Part shown: positions 11,352-22,864 of the stretch, piece after piece
Layout of the letters: every line of letters starts with the position of its first letter
Position numbering within the stretch: the first letter of the stretch is position 1
Source of the DNA: Micrasema longulum
Lineage: Eukaryota; Arthropoda; Insecta; Trichoptera; Brachycentridae
DNA: 64,000 bases
Direction of reading: 5' to 3'
NCBI GenBank assembly: GCA_022494885.1
Contig: JAGVSM010002867.1
Coordinates: forward strand, 372,001 to 436,000
Program-made: the position numbers and the translations under genes
Notes under the pieces: generated by a model
Databases searched by the model: none
Seen by the model: the letters and a program-made list of their open reading frames with translations, nothing else
Told to the model about the DNA's origin: nothing

Positions 11352-14300
11352 GTGTTGTTGAAACACATTGAATTATTTTATATTTATATACTTTGTAACC
11401 TAATTAACTTAGTTGTAGCTACTTACTTAAGTTCGTGCTATTATTCAATGTCCTCCACGTCTTCCTGTGAATCTTTCCACTCTATTACCGAATCCCTCCC
11501 TGAAACTTCTTTCTCCTCCTATCACTCTGATGTTACTGAATCAGACACAGAGGAAGTGTCTGGTCTCCATGATATACTCTTGAATAACTTTTCATGCTAT
11601 CCTAAAGACTTTCATGTATGTCATATAAACGCTCAAAGTATACCAGCTCATTACTCCGATTTTCTATCAACATTTGCGGATTTGTCAACACATGCCATTC
11701 TGGTCAGCGAAACATGGCTAAAACCATCACTACCATCAACTTTGTATCCTTTACATGGATATCGACTTATCCGCAATGATCGAACTAATCGAAGGGGCGG
11801 TGGAGTATGTATATATCTGCGTGAAGAAATAAATTATTCACTTGTAAAACAATCTGAAACCAGTGGTGGCCATCCTGAATATCTGTTTTTAAAGATTAAT
11901 TTCAAATACCATGATATGATGATTGGTGTGGTATATTGTCCCCCTGATATTAACTATTTTTCTGAGATGGAAACATTGCTGGAAAGCACGGTAGGTGATT
12001 TTCACTCAGTTATTCTTATGGGTGACTTTAATACTTGTCTTTTAAAACAAGACTCCAGATGCCAACGTTTGAGAGATATTATAAGTTCAGTCAACCTATC
12101 TTTGCTACCTTTAGATCCTACTCATCACACTCAAGTTTCTCATACTCTTTTAGATCTTATTATAACTTCCATGCTTGACAAAGTCTCTAATTATGGACAG
12201 TTGACCGCTTCCGGATTTTCTCATCATGAATTATTATTTATTAACTATAAGATCAAATGTCTCAAAAGACTTCCTGTCACATTTCTTGCCAGAAACTTTA
12301 GAAACGTTAATAAGGAATCACTTGAACTTGATGCCATGAGTTTAAACTGGTCAGTTATTAATAATCTAGAGACCATTGATGAAAAAGTTGAAACTTTTAA
12401 CAGAATGATTACTGGTCTGTTTGACATTCATGCTCCTATGAGATCTGTAAAACTTAAATATCCACCTACCCCTTGGCTTACCAGTGACATTATTCAACTA
12501 ATGGCGAAACGTGACAAAGCAAAGTCTAAACTTAAGTCAAATGCTTCATCTCAAAAATGGGAAGCCTTCAGAGTCCTGCGAAATCGTTGCAACCAATTGT
12601 GCAGAAATGCCAGAAGGAAATATATCCTCACAAACTTAAATCAAAACTCTACTAGTAAATCCTGGTCGTTTTTAAAATCTCTTGGCGCCGGTAAACCTAA
12701 GATAACATTATCTTCAACTGTCAAACTAGACGATCTCAATACTCACTTTGCTACACCTCCACTAATACTGGATGTCAGCACTAAATCCGACACTCTCCGA
12801 CGTTTAAGTATGGCAGCTTCTTACAATTATCCACCGTTTTTATTTTTTTCCGTTCAAGAAACTGATATTCAACGTATTTTACTTTCTATAAAAACCAAAT
12901 CTATGGGCAGTGATCAGCTGAGTATGAGATTGATACACTTTATTTTTCCTATTATCTTACCAGTTATTACTCACATTATAAACTTTTCTTTAAATACTGG
13001 AGATTTTCCTGAAGCTTGGAAAAAAGCATTAATTATACCACTTCCCAAAATTTCTTTACCAGTTTCTGTCAAAGATTACAGACCCATATCTATTCTTCCA
13101 ATTTTTTCTAAAGTCATTGAACGAGTTGTATATAATCAGCTAAATAATTATCTATTGTCAAATAATCTTCTTGATCCCAATCAATCAGGTTTTCGTGCGG
13201 GCCATAGTACAACCACCGCTTTAATCAAGGTTACAGATGACATTAGATACGCAATGAATAACAAAATGATAACCTTGATAACATTACTCGACTTCAGTAG
13301 CGCTTTCAACTCTGTGGATTTCGATCTTTTGTTGGCTAGACTTAAAACACTAAATATGACACAACCGGTTATAAAATGGTTCGGATCGTATTTACGAGCT
13401 AGACAACAGTGCATCAAAACACCAGATCATCAATCGGAATGGGTCGATATTGCCGCTGGAGTACCTCAAGGTGGAGTTTTATCACCATTACTATTTTCCC
13501 TGTTTATTAATCCGATTGCAGATTGTCTCAATTGTTCATATCATCTCTATGCAGATGATTTACAATTATATCTTCATTGCAGACCTGAAAACACCAGCAA
13601 AGCAATAGAATCGATGTCTAAAACACTAAATTGCGTGTCAACATGGACAAAAGAGTATGGTTTACTAATAAACCCGTCTAAAACACAAATTATGTTTGCA
13701 GGTAGTCAAAGATTGCTTAGTAAGCTAGACATACCTTCACTTAATCCTCTTATTGTCAATGGTACCAATATTCAGTACAGGAAATCCGTAAAAAATCTAG
13801 GAGTACTAATGGATGAACATCTCTGCTGGCGAGCTCATACTAATGAATTAAGCCGCAAAATATTTTTCAGTCTACACTCACTTAGAAGGTTGCAAAAATT
13901 CTTACCCATTAATACTAAATGCACTCTTGTACAAGCATTACTACTACCCATTCTAGATTACGCTGATGTTTCCATGACTGATTTAAGCTGTGAGCAACTC
14001 GATAAACTTGAACGACTTCAGAATACATGCATAAGGTACATTTTTGGTCTTAGGAAATATGACCACATTTCTGACTATCGTAGGCAACTGAAATGGCTGA
14101 AAATTAGACAGCGGAGAGACTATCACTCCCTCTCACTTCTGTTCAATGTACTTCATAGTCCTAACGCTCCTATATACCTGCGTGAAAAATTTCAACGCTT
14201 ATCAGTTCATGGTTTACCTCTTCGTTCTAATTCTCAAGGCACTCTCTTAATACCCATCCACAATTCCTCTTTCTTCTCTAACTCATATAGTGTCCATGCG

Positions 14301-14399
14301 GCTCGACTGTGGAATCATCTCCCATCCACCATCAAAGATGTTACTACATTATCTCTGTTTAAATCACGTCTGAAGAAACATCTCCTTTCTCTTCCTTAA
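11352..14399 (+). mobile_element. Intact non-LTR retrotransposon ORF (endonuclease + reverse transcriptase)
   Basis: This is an uninterrupted 1015-codon ORF. Residues about 90-290 form an apurinic-endonuclease-like domain: HINAQS near residue 91, then SETWL, VVYCPPD, GDFN at 224-227 and a late SHHELL. Residues about 520-800 form a reverse transcriptase: DYRPISILPIFSKVIER, DPNQSGFRAGHSTT, LLDFSSAFNSVD, GVPQGGVLSPLLF near 703, and the catalytic YADD at 733-736. The C-terminus has the usual HAARLWNHLPSTIKD block. The second Met (codon 33, base 11448) is a plausible true start, because the residues before it look like untranslated leader. Its product would nick target DNA and copy the element RNA. 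The domain order and 3' end fit the CR1/Jockey group; placing it in a clade needs a tree. No separate ORF1 was seen. Every catalytic motif is intact, so the copy looks young. Confidence 0.93.
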
Positions 14400-14692
14400 T
14401 CTCTCCTCCTTTCCTTTTTCCTCTTTCCTCTTTCCTCTTTTTTCCTTTTTCCCATTGAATAATAGTTTCGATTTAAGGTAATTTATAAACAAATACGTTT
14501 ATTTCTATTTTTATATATTTTTAACTTTTTAATTTTTTTTTCTATTGAATATGTTCTGTAACTTGAATTATAAAAATAAAACTTTTATTTTATTGGTTGG
14601 TTGGAAGAAATTGCCATTTGGCAATAAGCCCGCCAATGTACAAATAATCATTATGTACAAAAAGTTAAATAAATAAATAAATAAATAAATGA
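14400..14692 (+). mobile_element. 3' UTR and tail of the intact LINE
   Basis: The stop codon is followed by a pyrimidine-rich tract of TTTCCTC units (about 14403-14452), an AT-rich UTR, then a short hairpin-forming block containing TGCCATTTGGCAATAAG and a terminal run of TAAA units ending near 14690. The block from about 14595 is also found, inverted, at 43395-43450, which confirms that it belongs to the element. Confidence 0.8.
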
Positions 14693-15350
14693 CCACCCCC
14701 CAGTAAATGACCATAGGTTAATAAAACACAATATAATAAGAATTGCTACATGTGTCCAGTCAAACTTTAACACTAGAAACTATGACAAAAGCAGTAGGAG
14801 GACACATCTTTTGGTAAGAAACAAATCTATCAGTTTTGAGCTGTGAGTTGTCAAAAGGTAATAGTGCGTCTTCCCGTTACTTTTCTGAGATTGATAGTGT
14901 TTTTATAAGGAAAGGTGTTGTAAGTGTTTTATTTGATGCTATTTCTTATGCAATTCTTTGAATATATCCATATTCTAATGTGTTAGGGTGTTTTATAATG
15001 TTATGATGTCACTAAATCCAAGTATTATTTTTACTGGGATAGTAGTGGTCATTCACTGGTGATTCTGCTATTTTTTTAGATTGATATGAATTATAATTGT
15101 AATACTCGTATTTTAATAAAAAGGTAAATGTACTTAGAAAAATTAATGTGTTTTTATTGTTTTCTTTTATTTCGTACGTTTAAATAATGAAATTTATACC
15201 TTTAATCTGGATTTCACTACAAGCTGAACCTTAAACGGTCATTCATTGGTGCTTTGACCCTATGTAATAATTGCTAGTTACATCTGCACTATCTCGTAAA
15301 GTGTATCGTCTTTAGCCAACGCAAGAGGGACCCGAATGACCGGTTATAAA
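14693..15350. repeat. Region with a recurrent CCAGTGAATGACC-like motif
   Basis: CCCCAGTAAATGACCATAG abuts the LINE tail at about 14696-14716. Inverted relatives (TGGTCATTCACTGGTGAT at 15047-15064 and CGGTCATTCATTGGTGCT at 15236-15253) and GACCCGAATGACCGG (15330-15344) follow. The first two could be the ends of an inverted-repeat element of about 370 bases. No ORF is present. Confidence 0.4.
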
Positions 15351-15615
15351 TAAATAAATAGTTCAGCCAAGTCCAATCCCCTCCATAGCAATGTAAGTAG
15401 TGAGTAGCGACCTACTGCCTCACATCTCGCCGGATGCTGCGGTAAATCTAACCCGACTAGATGTCGATTTGATGGACTTTTTCCACATGTGAAATTTTCA
15501 TTCACAAATGGCAATAATTGATAGAAACTTCACAAAATTCGTGCAAATCGCTTCGATTGTTCCAGTTTTACCAAAGTAAATAGTATATTATACGCCTTTT
15601 TACTTCAAAACGATT

Positions 15616-15712
15616 AAATCAGCCAACGACAGTTCATACGCTGTGTAGATACCTAAACCTTTATATTTCCCTCTCTAAAATGTTCTTAATCTCTGTTGTA
15701 ATATATTAATAC
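15616..15712 (+). repeat. Foldback family arm
   Basis: CAGCCAACGACAGTTCATAC through TTCTTAATCTCTGTTGTAAT matches the right arm of the foldback family. It is followed almost at once by the third LINE-B copy. Confidence 0.65.
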
Positions 15713-15744
15713 TAGAAAGTAGTTTCATATACCTACATAGTAAA

Positions 15745-16203
15745 TTAATAATAAAATTAATCTTAATGTCCCCTTTCGCGTGACAAGAAATGAGTATTTA
15801 TTCCATCTGCCAGTCTGTAGCACTAACTATGCACAACACTCTTTCCTATATCGTTCTTGTTCTAACTATAATGCTTTTTTTTCATCTGTTGATTTTTTTA
15901 ACACGCCTCCTAATTTATTTAAAAAAAATTAGGACTTAATTTTTCAGGCTGCATAAGGTCCCACTTTCTATTTAATGATCTTCAAATTTACACACACCTG
16001 AACACTTACTCCCACAGAAATACACACAAACACACCTCTACACTTACTCTCATACAAATACACATAAACACACCCTTTAGTTGTACCACAATTTGATATG
16101 TATGATTTTTATTTAAAAACTTCGCTGTCTGTCTGTATTTTTCAATGTTATTATATCATTGTCGACTGTCTGTTTCTCTAAAATAAATAAAATAAAATAA
16201 ATA
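15745..16203 (+). mobile_element. LINE-B 3' end, copy 3 (inverted)
   Basis: The sequence is the reverse complement of the blocks at 3324-3830 and 10061-10560: CCCCTTTCGCGTGACAAGAA, CACTAACTATGCACAACACT, TCGTTCTTG, CACACACCTGAACACTTACT, GTCGACTGTCTGTTT, then a tail of AAATAAAATAAAATAAATA. It is a 5'-truncated insertion. Confidence 0.78.
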
Positions 16204-16209
16204 GGTACT

Positions 16210-17423
16210 AAAATGAGAAAATTCAAAGCAGGTGTTTACCTACATTAAATTTTCTCTTTTAAATACCAATCCACAGAAACGAGGTATTAAGTTTTAGGAT
16301 ATAAATAAATAACTTTGTTTTTGACCGTTCATGCAACGTCCATCAAAGTGACGCTTTCTAGAATATAAATTTTGTTTTTAGTTTTTACCGTCAATCATAG
16401 TAAATTTGCCCTGAAGGTTAGCTTCGAAACGTAAACATTTTGTTTATTGTTTGTTCTCATATTTAAATTTAGAATTATGGTAACATCACGTTCAAAATAA
16501 AAAAAAGTGTGTTGAAGGAATACATTTAATTTATATTATGTAGTTGAATGTGAATTATTTATCTATATTAAGGGCGTCTGCATAAATAAAGACGGCTATC
16601 TGGTGCAGTGTAATTTGCGTACGCTACATTTTGAAGTCAGAATGTTCATATTGTTCATCACTATTAACTATTTACAGACGATCAACAAGCGAGTACGATA
16701 CAGTACACGAGCACAAAGCTCGGAATAAAACCGAGCCAACAAAAGGATTTCGCGGCGGAACAGCCGCGGACAGCAAGGCCAAAGTAACGCGTAAATTGTT
16801 TACAAAAACTCGCCTTTCGATGTAAGCTCTCGCGGGCAAAGTAGATTTTAATGTATTTCCTATTTATGGGAAGACGGAAAGCCTCGCCATAGAGATGTTC
16901 GGTCGCGGCGAGTGTTACCTTTTGCGATTTCCCGTGTTCTATTGAACGAGTTGGAAAATCTGCGGATCGCATCGGTCTGGGCAGGGTACTAACAGGGCGT
17001 TTCTTGTAATTTAAATATGTAAGAACTATAAATAGAAGTAGTCGTTGTCGAAAAACGTTCATTGTTTATATAAAACAGCGGCGTTTGGTTAAATAACAGC
17101 GTTGGGTTAAATAAACTAACATTGGTGGTGCACACCTAGTTCAAAACATGCACAATATGCACATCCCCCTCTCTTGTGTACAAAAACAGGTAAACTATAA
17201 GTAATGATGATTCTTTGGTTTTAAAATATTCAAAGTTAAGTAAAAGCCTTGAACAGTTCACATATATATTTAAACTTTAAAGGATAAAACACGGGAGTCC
17301 GCTTTTTGCCGCTTTGAAGAAAAAAATATAAATTATCAAAATAAGCTATTTTATACGCGAATAAAATTGACTAATGTCCACATTCGTCTTAAAAATGCTT
17401 TTTTAAGTAGAAGTAAAAAAAAA
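16210..17423. other. Non-repeat stretch with a GC-richer island (16570-17060)
   Basis: The island is clearly richer in G and C than its flanks and matches none of the repeat families listed here. A 126-codon minus-strand ORF (16682-17062) has no recognisable domain. Candidates are a regulatory region, an exon of a non-coding RNA or an unrecognised short exon. The flanks are AT-rich with no visible gene. Confidence 0.35.
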
Positions 17424-17705
17424 GTCAGCCTCGTGGTGTAATGGTCAGCGCGTTTGCCTACCAAGCAAGAGATATCGGGTTTGATTTTCGGCATAGCATA
17501 TTATTTAAATGGGGTGTTTAAGCATTATAATATTTCATGGTTTCTGTACAGGTACCTGAAGCGTAAGACTGATCAGATGATAAGATCAGAGATGTAAGAT
17601 TACCTTCATGTAACAAAAATTATTAAGATACGCTGCGATTGGTGTACCGATGCAGTGCCCTATGCACCATTAGGTGCAGAAAGATAATAATGATGATGAT
17701 GAAAA
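17424..17705 (+). mobile_element. SINE type A, complete copy
   Basis: The head looks tRNA-derived: GCCTCGTGGTGTAATGGTCA (box A) and GGGTTTGATTTTCGG (box B, one or two changes from GGTTCGANNCC). The body has CCTGAAGCGTAAGACTGATC, GATACGCTGCGATTGG and GTGCCCTATGCACCATTAGG, and the tail is TAATAATGATGATGATG. It encodes no protein and depends on a LINE for movement. It is the most complete type A copy in the window. Confidence 0.82.
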
Positions 17706-19077
17706 ATTTGTTATAATGGAAAAAACATCAGTACCTAGTCCCAGCTACGGGTTTTTAATTTGTACTTTTATTGTCAAAATAATTATTATTTTATTTTAAA
17801 AGTTCATTATAGATTAAAGTTATCTAATTTGGTTAAAAAAATATCATGTCTTGGAAATCACACTACCACAAAACCTTGTTTCTTGAACGTTTCGTTCAAT
17901 GTGACTGCCGTGGTAAGGTACATATATTTTTTTCAATCAATAATAATTATAAGTATGTAAATTTTCATGAAAAAAAAAGTGAACGCTTTGTTTAAGTAGT
18001 CATCTAAATAATATGCGCATTTCTAGTTTTCCACCTATAATAATGATGCAGTGAAAGTAAGTGATCGAGTATTTATATAATTATTTTACCCTACAACAGT
18101 CCAAGGGGCTCAATTACAGTACAGTTTATATCTGTTTCATATATAGTATCTCTATGTTAGTAACACAAATAGGTAGTGTTTTTACTGGTAAAATACAATC
18201 GATAGATATTATTGAGTAATAATTTTAAAGATATTTTTATTTAAATATTAAGATTATATTTATCGTTTAACTGGTAATTGAATCTAGTCGAAGTTCGAGG
18301 CGATAGAAAAGGAAAATGCACATATTTATGACCAAACGGAAAAACTTAGGGTACATCTGCATACAAACTACCAAAAATTAGCATCTACAAGTAGTACTTA
18401 CAGCGGAATACTCGTGTTTGTTAAAATAAAATATGTGTAGAAAGGAGCTTCCATAGAGAATTGTTAACCAAATATGGGATCTTAATATTTATGGTATCAA
18501 TTGTACGAGAGTATTCTCTCAGCTTTGTGCTAAAACAAACATTTGTAATATGCAAACTTGACTTTTTAAAAATAAAAGGCAAAGTATACAGTAACAAGTG
18601 CAGTGAAAATATTTTATGAATAATAGTTTACATATTTAACTGATTTATACTTTTGGATGAAAACTCCGTACCCATTTTAACGGAACTTTCTTCAATCTGA
18701 ATTGTATTCGTATGGTTCAAAAGTGCCAAAATGAAGGAGAAAATCAAGAACTGCATTTGCCAAATAAATATTAATGAAAAAAAATTAACTTAAGTTTAGG
18801 AAAGAATACAAGAACGCTCTTCGGAGTACTAAATGCTTAAACGGAGAATAGCATATCGCCACCCTAACTTGTAAAACTCATATCTCCACAAATAGTGAAA
18901 AATATTTTGAAATTTTGGTTTTTTATACTTCGCTACCATTTGTTACTGAATTTACTGATTGAAAAACTGGTTTTACTCTCCTTTAAAAAAAGTATTTTTG
19001 GGACTCGCGATTTTTAAAAGTTAGGCCGACGATATTAACTTTGTGTAACTTTTTTAAGCGTCGCGTTACGTGGATTT
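17706..19077. other. AT-rich stretch without a recognised gene
   Basis: There is no coding signature or recognised repeat here. CTTGAACGTTTCGTTCAATGTGACTGCCGTGGT near 17881-17913 also occurs in diverged form near 7655-7690, so an uncharacterised repeat starts in both places just beside a type A SINE end. Confidence 0.4.
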
Positions 19078-19530
19078 ATTTTATTTTTTATTTTATTTTA
19101 TTTATTTGGATAACCAACAGCTATAATTATATCATATTTATATAACAAAACAAATAACAAATAAGCCAATTACAGGTTTTCACAAGTAGCATCACAGTAA
19201 GTTAAAAAAGATTCTCGAACATAAAATGAATAGTAATTAAATGTAAATTTAAAAGAAAAGAAAAAAATACTACGAGTTATTTCGAAAGCAAACGCCGCAC
19301 GTTATTAAGATTATTTTCAAATAAATCTATGTTAAATGATTTATTTATTACATTAAAATTATTAAAAGTTCGCCATAAATATGAATTTTGCCTATAATTA
19401 GATGAAACAAGAGGTATGTGAAGAAGAGGGTTATTTCTTAAAACTTTGGAAGGAACTTTGATAGAAAGTTTGCAAAGTAATTCAGGACAGTCAATTGAAC
19501 CAGAGGCAATTAGAGATGTAATATGGAAAA
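19078..19530 (-). mobile_element. Probable LINE 3' end
   Basis: TTATTTTATTTATTTGGATA at the low end looks like a minus-strand LINE tail, and the following 400 bases have the purine-rich plus-strand bias typical of these 3' ends. The minus strand around 19330-19400 gives a WRTFNNFNVI-like phrase, similar to the C-terminus of such ORFs but too decayed for a firm call. Confidence 0.45.
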
Positions 19531-19568
19531 GTTAAGGGAATTACGTAGAGAGGTCACACTGTGAGTAG

Positions 19569-19960
19569 GCATATTGTCGGTATACTGGTAAAACCCTCTA
19601 AATGACAAAATTTGAGAAACTAAGTTAAAATACAGTTATATATAATTTTTCGAGTTTTATCAACTCATAAAATCCTCTAAATACTCCACAAAGTTAAGAT
19701 TTAATCCTATCATTTATAAAACCCACCAATAGTTTTTTTTAATGTTTTCCATCGAAGAGCATTATTTCCATTTGCCAGATATTTTTTCGATATATATATA
19801 AAACAATATAAAGGAACTAAGAGGGTTTTTTGAGTATGTATTATGTCCAAAATAATATGTTGAAAAGACTTTTGTTTAGTCAAACATTTAAATGATTTTT
19901 TCTCAGAATAGTCAATTAAGTATTAAGAGGGTTTTATCAGTAGGTAAACCGTCGATATGC
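19569..19960. mobile_element. 392 bp MITE with terminal inverted repeats
   Basis: The left end reads GCATATTGTCGGTATAC then AAAACCCTCTAAAT. The right end, reverse complemented, reads GCATATCGACGGTTTAC then AAAACCCTCTTAAT. The inverted ends match over about 35 bases with few differences. There is no ORF. No target duplication is obvious, so the superfamily is unassigned. An inner CTAAGAGGG/CCTCTAAATA pair repeats the terminal motif. Confidence 0.72.
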
Positions 19961-20299
19961 AAATAATTAAGTCATAGACAAAATTTTGCGTTTCAAAATT
20001 TTCTTTTATAGACAATTAAAAAGAGCCACTGAGGACCGAAATTAATTGAGAGGACGGAGATGCAAGTATTCACTGCAAACCGATCGCGGGTAATAAACAA
20101 TTAAATAATAACAAAAGGCACTTTGCTACAGTTTGATACTTCGATTGAAACTAGAAGAAGAAGAACTTTGCGATAGTTCGATACTTCGATTATTAGTCAG
20201 ACAAGTCTAAATATGTCTGGTAAGTCTGTATGCAGTTTTATATGAAATTCTTATATATACCTAATTAATTACTCAGATAACTGCAAAATGACACAAACA

Positions 20300-21062
20300 A
20301 CTCTTATCTACAGAATTAAACCATGATATATAACTGCTCAACCTAACAACACTTTCTGAAAGAAGAACTATTAATGATCACATTAAACTGTATAAAATTG
20401 TAAACTCTCTTTTTGACGTACATACCAACATTTAGAGTACCTGCTGTCAACACTAGGAGTACTTTATAGTTTCATTGCTCCAGTACTTCTTCCAACCAAC
20501 AAAACAATTCATTGATACCGGGACTGCATAGGTTAGGTAACACTTATGGAACGGCTGCAGACATTCTGTCCAATTCTTTACTATCTTATAAGTCCACAAT
20601 ATCAAGTTTATTTGTAGTTGCTCGTCAAACTATTATTGACAATTCAATTCCATAAATTTAAAAAAATACTTACTCGTTTATTTTTATTACTTTAAACTTA
20701 TATTTTATTTTTTACTATTATATCAAATTGCATTGTCGTATTGGCAAATACGCATTTTATATATACATCTTTTTTCGCGATAGTATATGCTTGCTTGATT
20801 ATTAATTTAACTTAAATTTATTTTCCTTGCTTACCGTAACACTTAATTTACTTTGTTTGCTTTACAGAATTTATTTCATAAGCTTATATCTTTGCATTTT
20901 TTGTTTATATGCTTAATGTTTTTTCTTGCACACCTTTGTTATTATTATTATTTTATTTTTTTCTGTATATTCTGTGTTTATTCTTTAGTATGTTAGCAAG
21001 TATTTTATTTTTATTTTTTGTAAATGCCTTTTGGGCGTTAATGAACAAAATAAATAAATATA
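20300..21062 (+). mobile_element. LINE 3' remnant with UTR and tail
   Basis: The plus-strand translation gives LTTLSERRTINDHIKLYKIVNSLFD near 20335-20415, a Jockey/CR1-type C-terminal block, then stop-ridden sequence and a long AT-rich UTR. It ends TTTGGGCGTTAATGAACAAA followed by ATAAATAAATA at 21062. The same 3' end (GGCGTTAATAAATAAATAAA) occurs at 45400-45462. The 101-codon ORF at 20909-21214 spans the UTR and is not a gene. Confidence 0.68.
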
Positions 21063-21804
21063 TATTGTGTGAATTTTTCAAAAAATGTGTATTTAACCAA
21101 AAAACACCACTGTTAATGAAATATATAAAATTAAGGTACAAATCAACAATAAAAGAATTTAGGAGAGCACTTGTTTACAAAATTCTCGAAACTCTAGAAT
21201 TCCAAATGATTTAACTGTACACAGATGCAATACAACTGCAGCTTTAAATCATTATTCATGTGTTGGGAAAAAATCTTTAATAACCTTACAAAAATCTTAA
21301 AATAAAAATCAAACACTAAAACATTTCAAATTAAATTTTAAAAACTCATGAGACCTACCCTATTCTGAACTTCATATGGTAGAAAATTGTGCATCTTTTA
21401 AAATACAATATCTTATTTTAAAGAATCTGTTTAAGATAGTAAAAATGAAAAGAAAATCAAATATATATTTATATATACATATACCTATACGTGAATGTAA
21501 AACGAACTCCCTCTCTAAACACGAGTTTACACTCTATTACAGATGTAGAAACGTTATGTTTAACTATGTATGTACAAAACATTTGTAATTTTAAATTTAT
21601 ATTGTCAACAATATTTTCCAGTAAAAAAAACTTAAATATTAATTTAATAATTTAAAAAAAAATATTTGGAGCTGATTATTAAATTAAACGTTTGAATTGA
21701 CAGGAGATAATGTCAAAATTATCTGCTTGTAATGCAAACTGTTGTTCGCGTTTATATGGGATCCCAGTGCGTATGAAATATAATGAAATTATAAAATGTC
21801 TTAC
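21063..21804. other. AT-rich sequence downstream of exon C
   Basis: This is the start of the intron that follows exon C in transcript sense. Nothing else was recognised in it. Confidence 0.45.
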
Positions 21805-21892
21805 CGTATTTCTTATTATCCTTGCCCTTATCTGATTTGCCTCTCTGGAAGTGATTCATTCTGGCTTCTTCCTCGATATCGTCATAGTCAGG
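21805..21892 (-). CDS. Internal exon C of the same gene, YDDI motif exon
   Basis: This 88-base exon is too short for a normal ORF scan. On the minus strand it runs from a CTTCCACAG acceptor (plus 'ct' at 21893-21894) to a GTAAGA donor at 21799-21804. It starts in phase 0, which matches the end of exon B, so the join reads IPK|PDYDDIEEEARMN. It continues HFQRGKSDKGKDNKKY and leaves one base (G) for the next exon. YDDI is a possible phosphotyrosine/SH2 docking motif close to the PPKLPPR motif of exon B. The block is much richer in G and C than its surroundings. The next exon was not found in 1-21804; it may be short or lie outside the window. Confidence 0.82.
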
Positions 21893-22319
21893 CTGTGGAA
21901 GACAATATACATTAGTTCATACATTTATTTATAATCAAGGACTATTGATTGCATATTTTAATAATGGTTAATACTTTAAATGCTTAAATTTACATTGGCT
22001 GATTAGATAGTAAGATACCTAAACACAGTATGATAAGAAAGATTTCGATGATTTAGTCTTATGCTTGTAAAGAAAAAGAACGCTATTGTGTTTTTTTTAA
22101 GATTGACATTTTTTAAATGCCCACTTTCATTTATACTTGTGATGTCATTCTGCGTTAACCTTTTCGTCTAGTTGTTCTATAAAATATGGACCGGGCGTTG
22201 ATGATCTAATTTGTGATTTAATGCTGACGACCGAGTACGTAATTTTTCAATACCCTTTAAGTTTTTTAGTCTTGATAATGCTCGTTAAATGAGAAGTAGA
22301 ATCCGGATTCGGAGATAAA

Positions 22320-22860
22320 GATCAAAATTGAGATGACGAGATAAACCTTCTACAAAATGCAGAGACTCTGGTGCAACGGAGATCCGAGTCTGAGCACAAG
22401 ATGGCGAGCAATTTACGCCTATGTATTGCCGGTGTTGCTTATACAGTGGAGGATTGGACTCTCAAAATATTGACGATAAACAAAAGTGAGCCTTCAAACT
22501 AAGGTTGTGCAGAAGAATGCTGCGAATCTAATGGGCTGATCGCGTCTCCAATGAAGCGATTTTAAACATCATTAATAAAGAGGGAGAGTTACTGTCTACC
22601 ATCAAAAGAAAAAAAGCTTTATATTTTGGTCACGTATTTCGCAATAAGAAGTACCTTTGCCCCACAACTTAACTTGTAGAAGGAAACATAGATGGTAAAC
22701 GTGGTAAAAGACGTAAAAGAGCATCATGGCTCAGAAATCTTAGACAGTGTTTCGTGTGCCGAATGCAACAGCGCTGATTAGACTGGCTCAGGATCGAGAC
22801 GAGTTCAGTGTATTATTAGTTTTTTCGAAAGTCTTAAATTAAAGTATCGCTGGCTTTTAT
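22320..22860 (+). mobile_element. LINE reverse-transcriptase C-terminal remnant
   Basis: In alternating plus frames the sequence reads VEDWTLKILTINK, RRMLRI(S)WADRVSNEAILN, INKEGELLSTIKRRKALYFG, then GKRGKRRKRASWLRNLRQCF and ALIRLAQDRDEFSVLL. This is the typical end of an RTE/craft-like ORF2. It belongs to a different subfamily from the GRPRKTW fragments. Several frameshifts break it. It lies about 430 bases beyond the acceptor of exon C. Confidence 0.75.
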
Positions 22861-22864
22861 TTAT

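Noticed and set aside
16682..17062. 126-codon minus-strand ORF
   Set aside because: No domain, no signal of coding composition by eye, and no splice context; kept only as a GC-richer island.
20909..21214. 101-codon Phe/Leu-rich ORF that looks like a membrane protein
   Set aside because: It lies over the T-rich 3' UTR of a LINE remnant and crosses its tail.
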